Positions 11,856 to 25,910 are shown, counted from the first letter of the stretch. The stretch: DNA of 64,000 nt from Macrobrachium rosenbergii (GCF_040412425.1 NC_089777.1:33726537-33790536); one strand, 5' to 3'. Numbers and translations: made by a program. The notes: generated by a model not told the origin, from the letters alone.

Positions 11856-12599
11856 TGTCATTCTTTTAAGTTTAAGGGAAGCCGTGATGTTGCTTGCAAA
11901 CACTTTATTTTTATATTCATTCATCTGATTTATTTCTGAAAAGCTGCTGTTCACTTATTTCTATAATATTCACTTTGTTTTTGTATCTATTTTTTTTTTT
12001 TTATTTTATCAGTGGTTTGCTGTGCTTCCCTCCTGCAGGGTAGTTTTTTCCTGGTCTTATAAGGGCATTCGATATTATTAAATCTGGCTTAGTGTGTTAT
12101 CGGCCGTTTTGGCCTGTTCCGTGTGTGTGTGTGTATGTGTCCATGCGTTCAGGTTACTATTATTATAATTTTATTAGTAAAAATACAAATTTTGGGGTCA
12201 CAGACTTTCTGTCAAGATTTTTAATCATATTCCCATTAACTTCAACCGGCATGTTGAGAAATAAAATATAAAAAAGTTTTATTTGTTTGACTCGTCAGTG
12301 ATATGTACACAATTATCACTTGCATGTTTATGCAGAGATTACTCAAGGTTCCTAGTGACCTAAATTTAAAGAAGTTGCGTCTAGACCCCGACGATTAGCG
12401 AGTTCCTGGTCCATGTAATTTGAACCTGGACTAAGTCCATCAGAGTTGAGGAGTGACTTAAGGTTCCCAAGAATAAATGATGTCGTGAGAAAGTGAAAAC
12501 GTCTGTTTTGCTGTGCCGTGTATCCTTCATTTGTCTTGCGGTAAGATTGTTTGGGTCTTCCGTTTTCTCTTTCTCTATATTTTCCCTCAGCACGCCTTG

Positions 12600-12925
12600 A
12601 GGGGTGAGGTTGCTAGCCTAACTGTAGTGTTCTTGGCCTCACAGACGCTGGTACCCATTTGTAGCTGAGTGGATTGTGGGCGGTAGACCGAGAGCTGTCC
12701 ACTTTTTTCATGGGTCTTTTCACATTTATGGAGAGGGGGATTGACTGAAGTTTTACCTTTCCGATCTGAGCTTGCATGTATCGGGATGAGTCTGCACGCC
12801 TCATGTCATATCCTTGTTTGCCTGGTGGCTTACGTGCCAACGGCGTCTGCTATGTTTGGTGGTCACCCACCCAAATGGTAACCAACCCCAAACATCTCTT
12901 CACTTGATTATGTGAGTGCCTTTTT
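12600..12925 (-). mobile_element. 5S-rRNA-like SINE candidate
   Basis: On the - strand, 12910 down to 12853 reads AAGTGAAGAGATGTTTGGGG, then GGTTGGTTACC and TTTGGGTGGGTGACCACC. This follows the order of the internal promoter of 5S rRNA (AAGCAGCGTCGGG, then GGTTAGTACTTGGATGGG-GACC). Downstream on the same strand is an unrelated body to about 12600. 5S-headed elements are the SINE3 class. I recall similar decapod sequences. The 5S match is partial, so this is not a functional 5S gene. Confidence 0.55.
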
Positions 12926-13519
12926 TTTCCGTCAAGAAACATGTTCATTTGATAAGCCATAATTTTCCTATATCATTACGAATTAAAAGCAGTGACGATG
13001 AAGATCCTAATAAATCAGTTTTGTTAAATTTGAGGTTCATGTTTTCCTTTACTTTTAAAAACCTTTATAACCTTTTAAACGGAGTTTCATGAAATTTGAT
13101 GATGTTTTGGATTTGTTGGACGGAAACCTCAAGTTTTCTAAACGAATCGTATCGCAAACAGCTGTCGGGCTTCCGGCAAAGTTTGTAAGCCTTTTGTCCT
13201 TTGATCAAGTAGCTGAAGTTATTGGATGATATTCGCGTTTTCCTATTATATAGAGCCTTTCTGCTCACGGTCGTTGAAAGTTTCTCCAGTGAATAGGATG
13301 GAAAGGACTCAGCTTCAGGTTTACTTCCATTGTTAATGCTGGCTGCTTGTACATTCTCCTCTGCCATCCCATATAGGCCTAACAGGGCGTTCCCGAATGT
13401 AAGGGAGTGAAGGCCAGATGTTTGAGAATGATTAATTATTCAGTGTTTAGATTTGGAAAATCAAATTACCTGATCGGTTTTCTATCGTGTATGTGCCTCA
13501 CAGCTACGGAATAATCGAG

Positions 13520-13700
13520 TCGATATGTATTGTAAGAGGTAGGGCACTGGGTTTGCGGTTTACAAGGTCCGTGGTTCGACCTCGGACTGCCGCCCACCAG
13601 CCGGCCAAGCTGGATGCCAGCTTCACCCTGGCTAGCAACACCAGTCCTTACAGACTTTCTTAGAACTCCTAGGTTCTGCTCTTTCTCTTTTTGAACCATC
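13520..13700 (+). mobile_element. tRNA-derived SINE candidate
   Basis: GGTAGGGCACTGGG followed about 30 bases later by CCGTGGTTCGACCTC resembles A and B boxes of a tRNA-type pol III promoter. A non-tRNA body with CCAGCCGGCCAAGCTGGATG follows. It lies directly left of an opposite-facing SINE copy. Only one copy is seen in the window. Confidence 0.5.
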
Positions 13701-13740
13701 CCTTCCAAAGGAGAAAGTCGTTTTGTGGTGATGATTTAAG

Positions 13741-14003
13741 TATACCTTAGTTTCACCAGACCACTGAGCTGATTAACAGCTCTCCTAGGGCTGGCCCGAA
13801 GGATTAAACTTATTTTACGTGGCTAAGAACCAACTGGTTACTTAGCAACGGGACCTACAGCTTACTGTGGAGTCCGAACCACATTATAGCGAGAAATGAA
13901 TTTCTATCGCCAGAAATAAATTCCTCTAACTCTTCATCAGCCGGCCGGAGACTCAAACTCGGGCCTAGCGAGTGCTAGTCCACAGCTCTACCGACTCGTC
14001 CAT
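13741..14003 (-). mobile_element. tRNA-derived SINE, family A, full copy
   Basis: On the - strand it starts GGACGAGTCGGTAGAGCTG (A-box-like), has CCCGAGTTTGAGTCTCCGG (B-box-like) and ends with CTGAGCTAAGGTATA-type sequence. It aligns over its length with copies at 37256-37485 and 59992-60261. About 263 bases. Confidence 0.85.
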
Positions 14004-14224
14004 AATGAATTTTTGTTCCTTTCACTCTCTGTGTTCTGAAGGCTAAAACAGACCTTGCAAAACAGCATTTTAAACACTGTGTGTGGAAATGATTAGTGAA
14101 CCCAATTGTACCCTTTCCCGAGTTGTAAAAGAGATGAAAAAGTCAAGTTTATTGCTTGGTAAATCAGCTGCTACTCTGGTCAAAGTTGGTCACTGGCTTC
14201 TAGTTGCGATAGCAATGAAGGAAG

Positions 14225-14640
<416 letters not shown>

Positions 14641-14710
14641 AAATATGATCGTACGATTTTTTTCAAAAAGAGTTGTTGGCGACATAAATCTACTAATCAG
14701 TTTTTAGCAG

Positions 14711-14810
14711 ATACGTATATAATTTTTAATAACCACAATGCCCTCTGAACTCCAAATTGTTAAGGAGCCGAGAAGTTTAGGGGGCATTATGGTTATTTAA
14801 AAATTACGTA
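14711..14810. repeat. Inverted repeat of SINE family B tail
   Basis: ACGTATATAATTTTTAATAA with CCACAATGCCCTCTGAACT is followed after a short loop by its near complement (AGTTTAGGGGGCATTATGGT, then TTAAAAATTACGTAC). A CA/TA stretch follows at once. Confidence 0.8.
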
Positions 14811-15357
14811 CACACACACACATATATATATGATATTGCATATACAATAGTGTGTGAGGTGAAAATTGAAAAAAAAATTCAGCTGAAATTACGTGGGCCC
14901 TTTATAAACAAATTTTAGCACGCTCCAAGACGCTTTTTTTTTTTTTTTTTGAGCATATAAATCAATTGCCATTCACTTCCCACGTAACATGAAAAATAGG
15001 CCTGTGGGTCCCAATTTCGAAAATAGGATCGCGGGCAAATATTTGACATTTTCAAAACATTTGTGCGGGAGTGGTGCAGGCAGGCAGGGAGCCGTGGGTT
15101 TCGGATTACACGCCGTGACTGCTGTCGTCTGTCTGTTCAGCGTTGTTCCTTCAGATCCTGAATCGAAATTATTCAACTGGAGTTATTCAGGGAAATCGGA
15201 ATGTGTTGGTGCTTGCATGGTTGATATGTGCTTGCTGCGCGCCACAGGATCGTTATTGTAAATAATTTTTTATATTTTTTTTTATGGAGACTTGCCTTAG
15301 GTAGCTCTCGCTAGTGACGATTTATGAAATGTGCCCTGTGGTGAGTAAAATGTTTTG

Positions 15358-15532
<175 letters not shown>

Positions 15533-17800
15533 ATTATAATAACTTTTGTACGTGATTCATTTATATATATATACATACATACATACTTGTAGATATCAAA
15601 TATTAAGCCACAAATACCTTTAAGTAATTTTACCTGGGCATAAACACATTGCCTAGTTTGCAAACTTATTTGTGAGAAAAACATGTTTATGCGGGAGTCT
15701 TCGCAAGCACACAAAACATATTTATTTACCAAGGGACAGCGCGAAGGTGAGACGATTTTTACAAACAACTTCTCTCATTCGATTCCCTCACTCCTCTGGT
15801 ACCAGAACCCATCCCCCACCACCCACCCCCCCATTCATCCTCCCACTGCTGGCATCCCCCACGTTTTCCCATCCTATTCCCTACGCACCTCCCAGCATCT
15901 TACCGCCTATACTCTTTACGCTATTTATCTATATTACTGAAGGTGTTCTGTGATTCGTTTAGTCCGTAAAAGTAGCCTGTGATATAGATCATCTGGTGAT
16001 ACTGATCCTTATAATGGTGCGATTTCTTGGGTCAGAAACTAGAAATATTTGGTTATGGAATCGGAGTAACCGTTAACTAGGAAGGCCAAAGAGTAGTGCG
16101 TCCTTTGTCCTTTTCTAGCCGGGTCCTCCACTTATCCGCCCCCCACCCCGCTTCTACAAACCTCTGGTATGGCACCAGCGTTGCTAGTGTCAGGAAATTC
16201 TCCTTTTGGTGTTATGGAGTGCGGTTCTCGCATGCCGTCCGCCAGGGTTAGTGGAAGGAGGACCTCATTCACATGCCCTTTACAACACCTGGCTCGATTT
16301 TAGTTATTCTTTCGAGGATTGTGGTGACGATCGCCCGTTGAATCTTGATGGCGAGGAATACCTTGTTTTTGACGCCTGTAGACGTTGGTACCACTGACAG
16401 TGGGTCAGGTCAGGACTGGGGAGAAGGCGGGATCTTCATCTGCTTCTCTACCAGAAGATTTGAGCCCTGCCGTAGTCATGGCTGTGCGTGGTTCTACACG
16501 TACACGGCTGCCCCATTGACTGAATGATGTGTGTGTGTGTATTATTTCAGTGTTTGTAGATGATGCTCCACGGAAGGAGGTGCTGGGCTGTGTGTCCTGT
16601 CGGAATTAAGTTGTTAAATATTTTGCTGACTTTTTTTCATTTACTTTTTTTGTGTGTGAAGTGTTACTTCGTGAAATAAGAAATCTTAATTTTTGTTTAT
16701 CTCTGAACTGTTAGATTTACCTCACCTGAATATATGTAGTGATTTCGTGATTGGAAATTCATAAATATGGAAAGAAAACGTTATGCTAAATGATCATCCT
16801 GCCAAGTTGTCAAACATCTAGAGGAAGATGTAGTGTATCTCAGGTGTGTGCTTGAAAATAAGGATACAGGTGAATAAGAACACGATCGCCTGTCAGAAAT
16901 CGTTTTTGTGAATATAGCCTCTCTCCAGAAAACGTGGTGTGACATTCTTATACAGTTTGCGAGTATAATAATGTGTAAGGAGGCTTTCAAAGAAAAGTGT
17001 AGGTGACGTAGTTTCTATAAATCCAAATGCAAGAGAGAGAAATTGGTGCGATGCAATGGCATTTGTTCAGCATCGCCTGCCGCATGAGAATTTCCGCCCT
17101 CTTGGTCCGAATGCTAGGGTTGGGCAATTGGCTCGTATCATGCTTGCCTGGAATAGTAAAGTCTTTCAAGTTCTGTGATTTTATGCGTAATTTCACTGCC
17201 AAGCACACAGACCAGTGATGAATACTCTTCTGCTAAATATTTACTAAGGAAATCGAAAAAGTCCGTGTTTCAAATTATGCAATTGTGTTTTCTTATAACA
17301 GTTAAAGTTTTATATACATGTTTCATTTCGTGTTTAGTGATGCTGTCGGTGTGGTCAGATTCCTGGAAAGTGACGTGTTGAAAATATACTGTACGTTAAG
17401 TTCCCATCTTTTTACTATGCAATAAGACCCCATTGGTTGGAGGACTCATCGCATCCGCATTCCACATATAAGATGGGGAGCGTCAGTCTCCTTTAATGAT
17501 CTTGTGCAATAAGGGCATTTAGCTATAAACCAGACCAGAGGGGGCTCTTGAAGATTTAAGTCTTTGGAAATTATGAGCCTCTCTGTAAGAATCCTCTGTC
17601 GTTTACAACTTGTACAATACAAGAGTAAAGAGCGGCAATATCTTTTATGTAGATTTACTCAGTGTTACTTTATGAAATCATAATTTCCCATCTGGGATAA
17701 TGTTAGTTACTAGGATTTAGAATAACGCATCTGAATATCATTGCTGAAGAACTGATGAAATGCTTTGACACAAGTGCTGGACACTGGCCATGAAATATAT

Positions 17801-17950
17801 ATGATTCAGCTTGCATTTCATAAGTCGTATATTCCTTTCATGCTAGTGATTTGTATTACCATCATTCTGAATGAACGGTACACGTGATTGTGATGTTGAC
17901 TAAAGAATCATTAATGTAGGGTTCCTAGACGTATTGCTATGTGTATTATA
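17801..17950 (+). repeat. Dispersed repeat, copy 1
   Basis: GATTCAGCTTGCATTTCA, AAGTCGTATA and GAACGGTACACGTGATTGTG are shared in order and orientation with 19488-19641. Confidence 0.85.
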
Positions 17951-18233
17951 TATACTTCAAGAGTATTTTACGTCAAGATTTAAGTAAATCCCACGTTTAT
18001 AGTGTTAGTAGAATGAACGCCTTGAAGACTTCATGTTAAGTTGAATACAGGTAGAAACATAGTGCAGGCGTGCACATACATTCACGCTTACATACAGATT
18101 TACCTGTTGATTAGTTCCACCTGAGAGATTAGCTCATCGAGGCCCTCCCATGTGTGGGTTCGGTTAGACTTTGAACTCATCATTTAAGGTCATGCTTGAT
18201 ACCCGATCTGACTTTGGTGTTGCACTTGGTGTG

Positions 18234-18235
<2 letters not shown>

Positions 18236-18279
<44 letters not shown>
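18236..18279. repeat. (GA)n microsatellite
   Basis: Perfect GA run. Confidence 0.9.
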
Positions 18280-18282
<3 letters not shown>

Positions 18283-18587
18283 GCTCTGTATCATGTGTCG
18301 TAGAATTCAAAAGGATCTTGTTAGGTCATTTGATAAGAATGCCTTCAGGTGTTCGTTACTTCGCTTTATCGTTGATTTATTACTTTTAATGAGTGTCGAT
18401 AAAAAGATAAGAATTATCTAGAGAGGATTGTGATTATAAAGTGTATCGGAACTGTGAATCTATTTTGATATGATTCTCGTCGTGTCATGTGAGTTGTGTT
18501 GAGCTTCAAGCTTGTACAGTATACATGAACTAGAACTTCCTGTTCGTGTACATGTATTATTAACATACAAACGTAAATGTTTCGAAA

Positions 18588-18591
<4 letters not shown>

Positions 18592-18654
<63 letters not shown>

Positions 18655-18741
18655 GCATGCACCATATTTACATACAAACGTCTCGAACTTGATCGTTCTC
18701 TCAGTCCGATGCATTTTCATACGTGTAAATGTTTAGAACGC

Positions 18742-18775
<34 letters not shown>
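18592..18775. repeat. Two (CT)n arrays
   Basis: CT runs at 18592-18651 and 18743-18775. Both are flanked by CATACAAACGT/CATACGTGTAAATGTTT-like sequence, which suggests a local duplication. Confidence 0.85.
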
Positions 18776-18778
<3 letters not shown>

Positions 18779-19487
18779 AAGAAGCCACGAGGGACAACCA
18801 TGCCATATTCGCGTAATAAATACCCTCTTCCCATAAACGCAGGAGGTGTAGTACTCCGGGCCAAAGGTACTTCCATTAATGCTGTGTCATGAAGAGTGGA
18901 AGGCTACTATTATACTAGCTGTGTCCATAAGGAATCTCCAAGGTCGTTACCCAAATTGTTCGTCTTCCTTATCAAGCTCTGGATGTTTTGTGTGACGCGT
19001 GAAGCTTATTCTAATCTTTATATTTCCTCTTTATTGTTTTTCTCCTTTTAGTTTCCTCGCTATCCTCAAGTCGCCTTTCGGCAGGTTTCCTTATTTGTTT
19101 GTTAACGAGGCTGTGGAGATGATGCTCATAAACTGCCGTTAACGGCTTAACGCTGCCAAATTAATGTGTGTCATGGCCGGCCGTGTATTGTGGGAGTATT
19201 TTCGATACTGCTCGCATGCCTACGCACCTTCTTTGAAGGTTTCCAATTAACCTTTAAAGATCTTCTTGGGAATTTTGTCAAGAATAACTTGATGGTTCAG
19301 TTAGATACTTCTTATTTCAAATGTCAACTCAAACTTAATTGTGTGATCGATTTGTTTAAAAAATTGGTGTAATAATGAGTGTGGTCATCTCCGTCGGAAA
19401 TATAAAAAGATGATTACAGATGGAAGTAAGGGCATAATATCTCTCAACCACATTTTATATCGTAGGGTTTTTCTGGCTATACTGTTA

Positions 19488-19641
19488 CGATTCAGCTTGC
19501 ATTTCACAAGTCGTATAGCCTATTCCTTTTATGCTAGTGATATGTATTTTACCAATATTGTGAATGAACGGTACACGTGATTGTGATGATGAATAAAGAA
19601 TCATTAATGTATGGATCCTGGAAGCATTGCTTTCTATATGC
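19488..19641 (+). repeat. Dispersed repeat, copy 2
   Basis: Direct copy of 17801-17950 with small indels. AAAGAATCATTAATGTA occurs in both. Confidence 0.85.
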
Positions 19642-20584
19642 ACATATGCGCAATGCTTCTTGTCTTCATTTATGCAGCACTGAATTTTTTTTTATTAGAT
19701 CATTCACTGATGGCCACAAGTAGGTTCTAAATAACCAAATGTAATTTAATAAAATGCGAACGTTATCCTTTTATAATAGAATTTTCACAACGTTTATTGC
19801 AACTTTTCATGAACTATCTCAAATAATCCTCTCACGAAGAGACAATAGGTTGCAAAACTGAAAGTGGCCATGAAGCTTTGAAAACGTATGGGAACAAATA
19901 TCGCTCATTACCACAGAGCATCATTACTAATAATGTCTACAGATACCATGGATATTGTTTTTATTCCCTGTCCCTGGAAACAAAAAGGCACGTGTGACCT
20001 CATCAGCATTTGAGCTGTAACGCGTCATCACGCAGTTACAGGCAACCGGTCTCGAGCTGGCTTTCTTTGCGTGGCTCGGCATGAATGTCAATGAGGTGTG
20101 TCTTAAGGTATTTGTCTATTCAGTGAAAGAGGGATACGTGAGGAATGTCTAATGAAGTGACTCGTATACGCAAAGATATGACGCTTTTGTTCGGGAATTG
20201 CGATCCACTGGTAGTTCAGTAATCTCAGATTCGTTATTCTGTTATGGCTGGATAAACCTTTGTTTTGCATTTGATGTAATGTTAATATTTCGCAGTTTTG
20301 GGATGTGATGTTTTGATGACAGTATTGATAACTGTCGATTGAAACGAGATTTGATCAGACGCGAATGCTTTGGATGATGGTACTTATCCCAGTGAAGCTG
20401 TTTCTTGAAAGAGACATTTTTTGTAAAGCACAGAAAGGGAACGATGTCGGCAGAATGGTGATCATCTCGTTAGCTAACCTGAAAGATAATGATGACGATA
20501 CGAATACAGTGAATATGTGAGGTTGTTAACGTTTGTTGAATGAGCATGGTTGTAAAGCTCCTTGTTTGTGCCCTTCGTCACCAG

Positions 20585-20665
20585 CATGGTTGTGGCCTCT
20601 GTGAATGGCACTCCCATTCATGAGCGCCCCCGAATGCCAACCCCCACCGAGGAATATGAGCTCCT
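20585..20665 (+). CDS. PLEKHA5/6/7: Exon: WW-PH linker, PLEKHA5/6/7-like
   Basis: An 81-base exon with acceptor CCCTTCGTCACCAG and strong donor GTAAGT. Entry and exit phases are both 2, so it joins the WW exon in frame (CG|C, Arg). It encodes MVVASVNGTPIHERPRM followed by a Pro/Thr/Glu segment ending EYEL. Human PLEKHA5 has a VV...KERPISM stretch just after its second WW domain, and the HERPRM here is at the matching place. The linker is short and probably unstructured. Because its length is a multiple of three, skipping it would keep the frame. The internal ATG is not proposed as a start. Support comes from splice sites, phase, higher GC than its surroundings and weak similarity. Confidence 0.78.
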
Positions 20666-22136
20666 GTAAGTATTCATTCATTAATTTTCAATACTGGTAA
20701 AATAGTAAGTTCTCTGTGACGCGTGTTACCGACTTGTTTTGCCAGAGATTCTAATACCATTTGGAAACCAAATTAAGATCTCACTGTTCCTTTGTTTAGT
20801 AATTTTAAGTCTTTGGATTTAATAGCTATAAATATATAACTTACTGCATCCGGTGTATTATTTTTTATCAGTATTTCTGTGTAAGGCGTGCAGGAGGGTT
20901 AATTAGAATTGGTAACAATTTATTTTTTATGTGGAACAACACGAGTTTTTTTATGTTTTTCTTCGTCTTCCGGTCTGAGATGTTTCCAGGTCGAAAGCTG
21001 GATACTGTCGAGATATATTTTGTGAACAAGTTGTTTTGCCATCTTGCTCTTGGTGTGTGATTCTTATTTATGGACTTACCAAATCCCTCATTATACGATA
21101 TAACTCATATTTTGATTGCAAGTGCATTGTTCATATATTCGTATATTTAAGCTGTCATAACGCTTCGATTCAAATGGAGACTTGTTTTTTTTTTCTTTAA
21201 GATCGCCGGAGGTAAAGGAATAGTTTTCAGTGACTTGAAACAAAGTTTTCTTGTCTGCACATTTTTGTTGATTTGGGCTTAAGCAACCATAATCTCTTGT
21301 TATTGAAGACGCAGAAGAGCTCCAATCAAGAATGGACTCTACGTAATTGAGGGAATCATGGGGAGAAACAGAATAGGTCACGCCCTCTTTCAATTTGATA
21401 AGCAGGTGTTGGGAGACAAAGGTATGAGTCGAATAACAGGAAAAATACCAGTGGTATTTCTTGCAGTTCAAATGATTTCCAAGGACAAGTAAGAGAGAAT
21501 GTCAATCGAGTCATCGCACTCATAATTGAGACTTAGTTTGACGTTTTGATGTCACAGAGCTGACATTCATATTTCATCCAGAAAGCAGTTGAATCAAGCG
21601 TAGGAAGAAGTTTCGTAATCTGGTTGCTAGGATATCGGGGTTCAGGTACCTCTTCGTTTTTATTCCGACTCGCAGAAGGATGCATACCTCTGTCACGGCC
21701 GAGCAGTCCGGAGTAAAGTCCAACTCCCTTGCCTGTGGCTCTTGAAGGTCAACGCTTGGTCATTGTCACAATTCCTTATCACTCACCCGTGGCCGATACA
21801 TAGGGCTGAACCAAGGTAAAGAGAGAGAATTGAGTTCTTTCTCCCTGCTGAACCATCTTCTGGTGTTATGCCTGACTGGTAGCGCATGAATTTTTTCAAG
21901 ATCTCGCGTTCGTTGCTGGCAGGCCTGGAAATCGTGTCTTCGGTTTATGTGAAATATTTATCCTAGTAGGTATCAGAAATAGTTCAAAAGGATTGGTCTG
22001 CGACCGAAGTCTCTTGCTCCCTCTCTCAACCCATTCATATGATGAGTGTTTGCGGTTGTATATTCAGAATTATTAGAAACGTATTTCCATTAGTTAACAC
22101 AGGTACAGCCATTTATTTCGATCTTTATTTTGCAGT

Positions 22137-22139
<3 letters not shown>

Positions 22140-22188
<49 letters not shown>

Positions 22189-22217
22189 AAGAGGAAATGG
22201 TCTTATGGTGCTTATAT

Positions 22218-22304
<87 letters not shown>
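22140..22304. repeat. (CT)n and (AT)n arrays
   Basis: CT run 22140-22187 and AT run about 22215-22304, separated by a short unique piece. Confidence 0.95.
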
Positions 22305-22310
<6 letters not shown>

Positions 22311-22718
22311 TGTGATCATAGAAGCAAAAAGTAAAAAAAAATCTTTTATTCTACGCAGTGTGAATTTCTGTATTAAGATGTTATATCCTAATTTACCCTT
22401 TAAATGTTAAGTTTTTGTATAAAGCAACAAGACTTTTTGCATCGACTTTGAGTATTTCTCACTTGATTTGCAAAGTCGGTGGGAAGAATGTAAAGTTAAG
22501 GTGTCGTTATTGATAGAACAATCCCTGAAAGGAGGGTGTGGTGCCCGATACCACCGCCACAACATACTTATCTTGGCGTGGTGTATTTTTATCTGTTGAG
22601 CTGCATATGCCTGTAACCAGGGCGAAATGTACGACATCTTGCCGTTATCAGATATAATATTCACTATCACACCTAGGGTTTTGGGAGACCATTCTGTGTA
22701 AACTTGTAATTTTGTCAG

Positions 22719-22890
22719 TAAACCAAACCACTTCACCTCGTCAGTGAAACTCCCTGTCAAATATGCTTTACAACAAATAAAAACCACTTAGCCGTGTCAG
22801 TGAATCTCCAAATCAAATATGCTTTACAACGACTAAAAATCTTTTCGCCTTGTCAGTGAATCTCCCAATTAAATATGCTTTACATCCACC
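22719..22890. repeat. 56-bp minisatellite, three copies
   Basis: TCAGTGAA starts at 22741, 22797 and 22853 (period 56). Each copy continues with ATATGCTTTACA and precedes a CACTT/CTTTT-CGCCT segment. Confidence 0.9.
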
Positions 22891-23474
22891 AGAACTGACA
22901 ACTTGTTTGTTATTTACTTTTGTTCTAGTTTTGCTCCCTTAAACCCTAAAAGGCTAAGTGATCCCGTAGGCGTGAATCTAACCGGACTTTCTGAAATGCA
23001 CCAGTGAGCATCCAAAGCTGATAATTGTGTACGCCCTCTGACGTTGCTCCTTTTTAAGGAATGCACCCCCCGTTTCCCAGTTTTTTTCTTTCGGAAAGAA
23101 AAAATTGGTTATGAAACTTACTCTGTGAGAGGAGATTTGCTTATGGATGCCTTTTGCGTTGCTGAGCTGTTTAGTTGTGTACTCATTTCTTACTGGATGA
23201 TATTACTGGAAATCATAGTCTCATACGAGGATTTTTTCTGCCGAGGAAAGAAATCCAAGTAACCTATAAACGTTTATGTTGCCTAATGAGAAACACCAGG
23301 CTTATTAAAGTAGATATTTTGTACTACAGGTAAATCTGTGATGATATCTTATGCACTAGGATATTGTCCGTACAGTTTCTTACAACTGATTTTATATCTG
23401 GTTCCACACATTCATACTTGTTTCTTGAATTTTAGCACGAGCTGTTCATTTGCAATATCATTCAAGTAGTCGCT

Positions 23475-23681
<207 letters not shown>

Positions 23682-24551
23682 ATGTATGTATGTACTGTAT
23701 ATGTGTGTGACACATGTATATGTGTTTGTCTGTCTGTCTGTCAGTCTGTTATATCACTATGATTTACCTGTACATTGTTGGAAAAGGTTATAGACTATAT
23801 ACAGCAAGTGCATTTCATGTTTGGTTTAGCTATGAATGCTAAGAATCAGATGTACTGTTAACTGGTAGGTTGCCAGGTCAAGTAAATGGAAAGCTCAGGC
23901 TTGATGGCCGCGGTTGTAGTTACTTAAAGACTTATTTATTAATTAAAGTTATCCTGGTGCCGCGTAAAAGTGGTGGTCGATTTGATACTGATAAATATTT
24001 CCATGTCAAAGCTTGACAACTATTGATAAACATTCCCCGTCTTTGTTCATTTTTTCATTAGCCAGCAAAGGAAATAGATCATGATTTAACAAATGAATGA
24101 TCAAACTCTAACACTACTTGTTTTCCGTATAATTTTTTTTTTTATTTTACCTAATCTTGTCGTTAGGTTTCTTCTAAATCTTTCCACTTATTTGAAATAA
24201 CAGTCAGTATGTGCCTTCGTTTTCAGTTCAGTCTAAACAAAATTAATGTGATATCACTTACCTGCCAGAGTTCGCCTCTTTTGCTAGAGAGCCTTGGAAT
24301 TCTGTATTCATTGTCGTTTACTCGTGTTCCTTTGTTCATGATCCTTTTTCAGAGATAGTTCTATATTTTAGATTTCATGGAATTGCTGGTATTTGGTAAG
24401 TTTTTTCCTCTTGATCTTTTTTATGGAATTTCTATTTTGTTTTAGTTCAGAATTGCTATGTTCTATTTCTGTAATGGTTGGCCTTTTGACCTTCAAACAA
24501 ACCCAAGTAATTAACCCTTAGGCTACAGATGGCTCGCGTTTCCTTTGTAAG

Positions 24552-24620
<69 letters not shown>
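24552..24620. repeat. (CT)n microsatellite
   Basis: Perfect CT run. Confidence 0.95.
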
Positions 24621-24623
<3 letters not shown>

Positions 24624-25433
24624 GTAAGGCCTGTGTTCTTTAAAACCAAGCATTTGTATTAGATACATTCCAGAGTACATGTATAGTTTATCATATACTA
24701 TATGGCAATTATATTTCACTAAAGATCTTAGTAAGTTACATATGTAGATTTATAACCGAATATCTCTTGATTGGGATACATGTATATAAGGTGCTTTGCC
24801 TATAATCGGAATAAGATATATTTTGAGGTCTGGTTCCCATAGAAGTTGCCTTCAAAGCGTGTGTGATAGAAAGGATGAGCTTCCTTTCATAATGTAGGGT
24901 TAGTGATCGTCATAACTAAGCAAGTGTATTTAAACCGAAGCGAAGGGCTGAGTCATGTGTGTTGAGGAGTCCAGGGATTTAAATCCTTTCAACGAGCAAG
25001 GAAAGGTCGTGTTCCTTTCGTCGAAGCATATGGACTCCATGAGCAGAAGAGGATAAAAGAGTTGGGGAGGTTTGTGGCTATAAAAGGCGTTGTGTATGGT
25101 GGGGAGTGTTCAAGGTCAGCTCCCCTGCCGCCTGTACTAACCCCCCACCACCACCCCTCTCCCTCCTCCTCCTCCTCCTCCTTCTTCTCCCACATCCAAG
25201 CCGCCCGCATACTTGAGTGTGGGGTGTGTCTTTTGAACCCTTCTGGCGTTCCTCCCTCATCACCCACTCCGTACAGATTCCTCCTCCTCCTCCTCCTCTC
25301 CCATCTTCCATTCACCTGTCATTTGAATCTTCATTTCATTTTCTCTCTTCTTCACGGCAGTCCTTATTGTCTTGGGAGAAACATTTGTTTATCCAACACT
25401 CATGTGTATGCAGCGTATATGTTTTGTAAGTCA

Positions 25434-25437
<4 letters not shown>

Positions 25438-25496
<59 letters not shown>
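25438..25496. repeat. (CT)n microsatellite
   Basis: Perfect CT run; CTCC-rich tracts lie upstream at 25160-25190 and 25277-25300. Confidence 0.95.
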
Positions 25497-25497
<1 letters not shown>

Positions 25498-25868
25498 GGT
25501 ACCCGTAGGGACTTCCAGCCTCATTGTAAATTTCTCCACGGGAATTTTATTTGGTTTTGTTTCTTTTTTCTTTTGTGTTTCCTGCAACATTTGGATCCCT
25601 TCGCGGTCATAAATAACATCAGATGTATTGCATGAATTTTTAAGGGTTGCTGTAAAGGGACATTTCTTATTTCATTTGTAGTTTAGTTGTTGTTGTTATT
25701 GTTTTTCTTGTTTTTCTTCTAATTCTCCTTCTTTTTCTTCTTCCGTTAATATATTATTCATTGAAGATGTAATGGTATGAAATAGTAAACAAAATGCGTG
25801 AGCCTGTAATTGTGGTTTATTGCATGACTGAAATCGGAAAAATATTCAGCGTAGACGGTGACGACCAA

Positions 25869-25869
<1 letters not shown>

Positions 25870-25910
<41 letters not shown>

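Noticed and set aside
12853..12910. Genuine 5S rRNA gene
   Set aside because: Only the middle third matches 5S rRNA; both ends and the terminator are missing.
13520..13600. Possible functional tRNA gene
   Set aside because: A and B boxes are present but no closed acceptor stem or cloverleaf can be built; a SINE head explains it better. The same applies to the tRNA-like heads at 29140-29311 and 29615-29662.
16206..16527. GC-richer open frames in the first long intron
   Set aside because: No splice sites in suitable phase, no domain, and two overlapping frames of equal quality.
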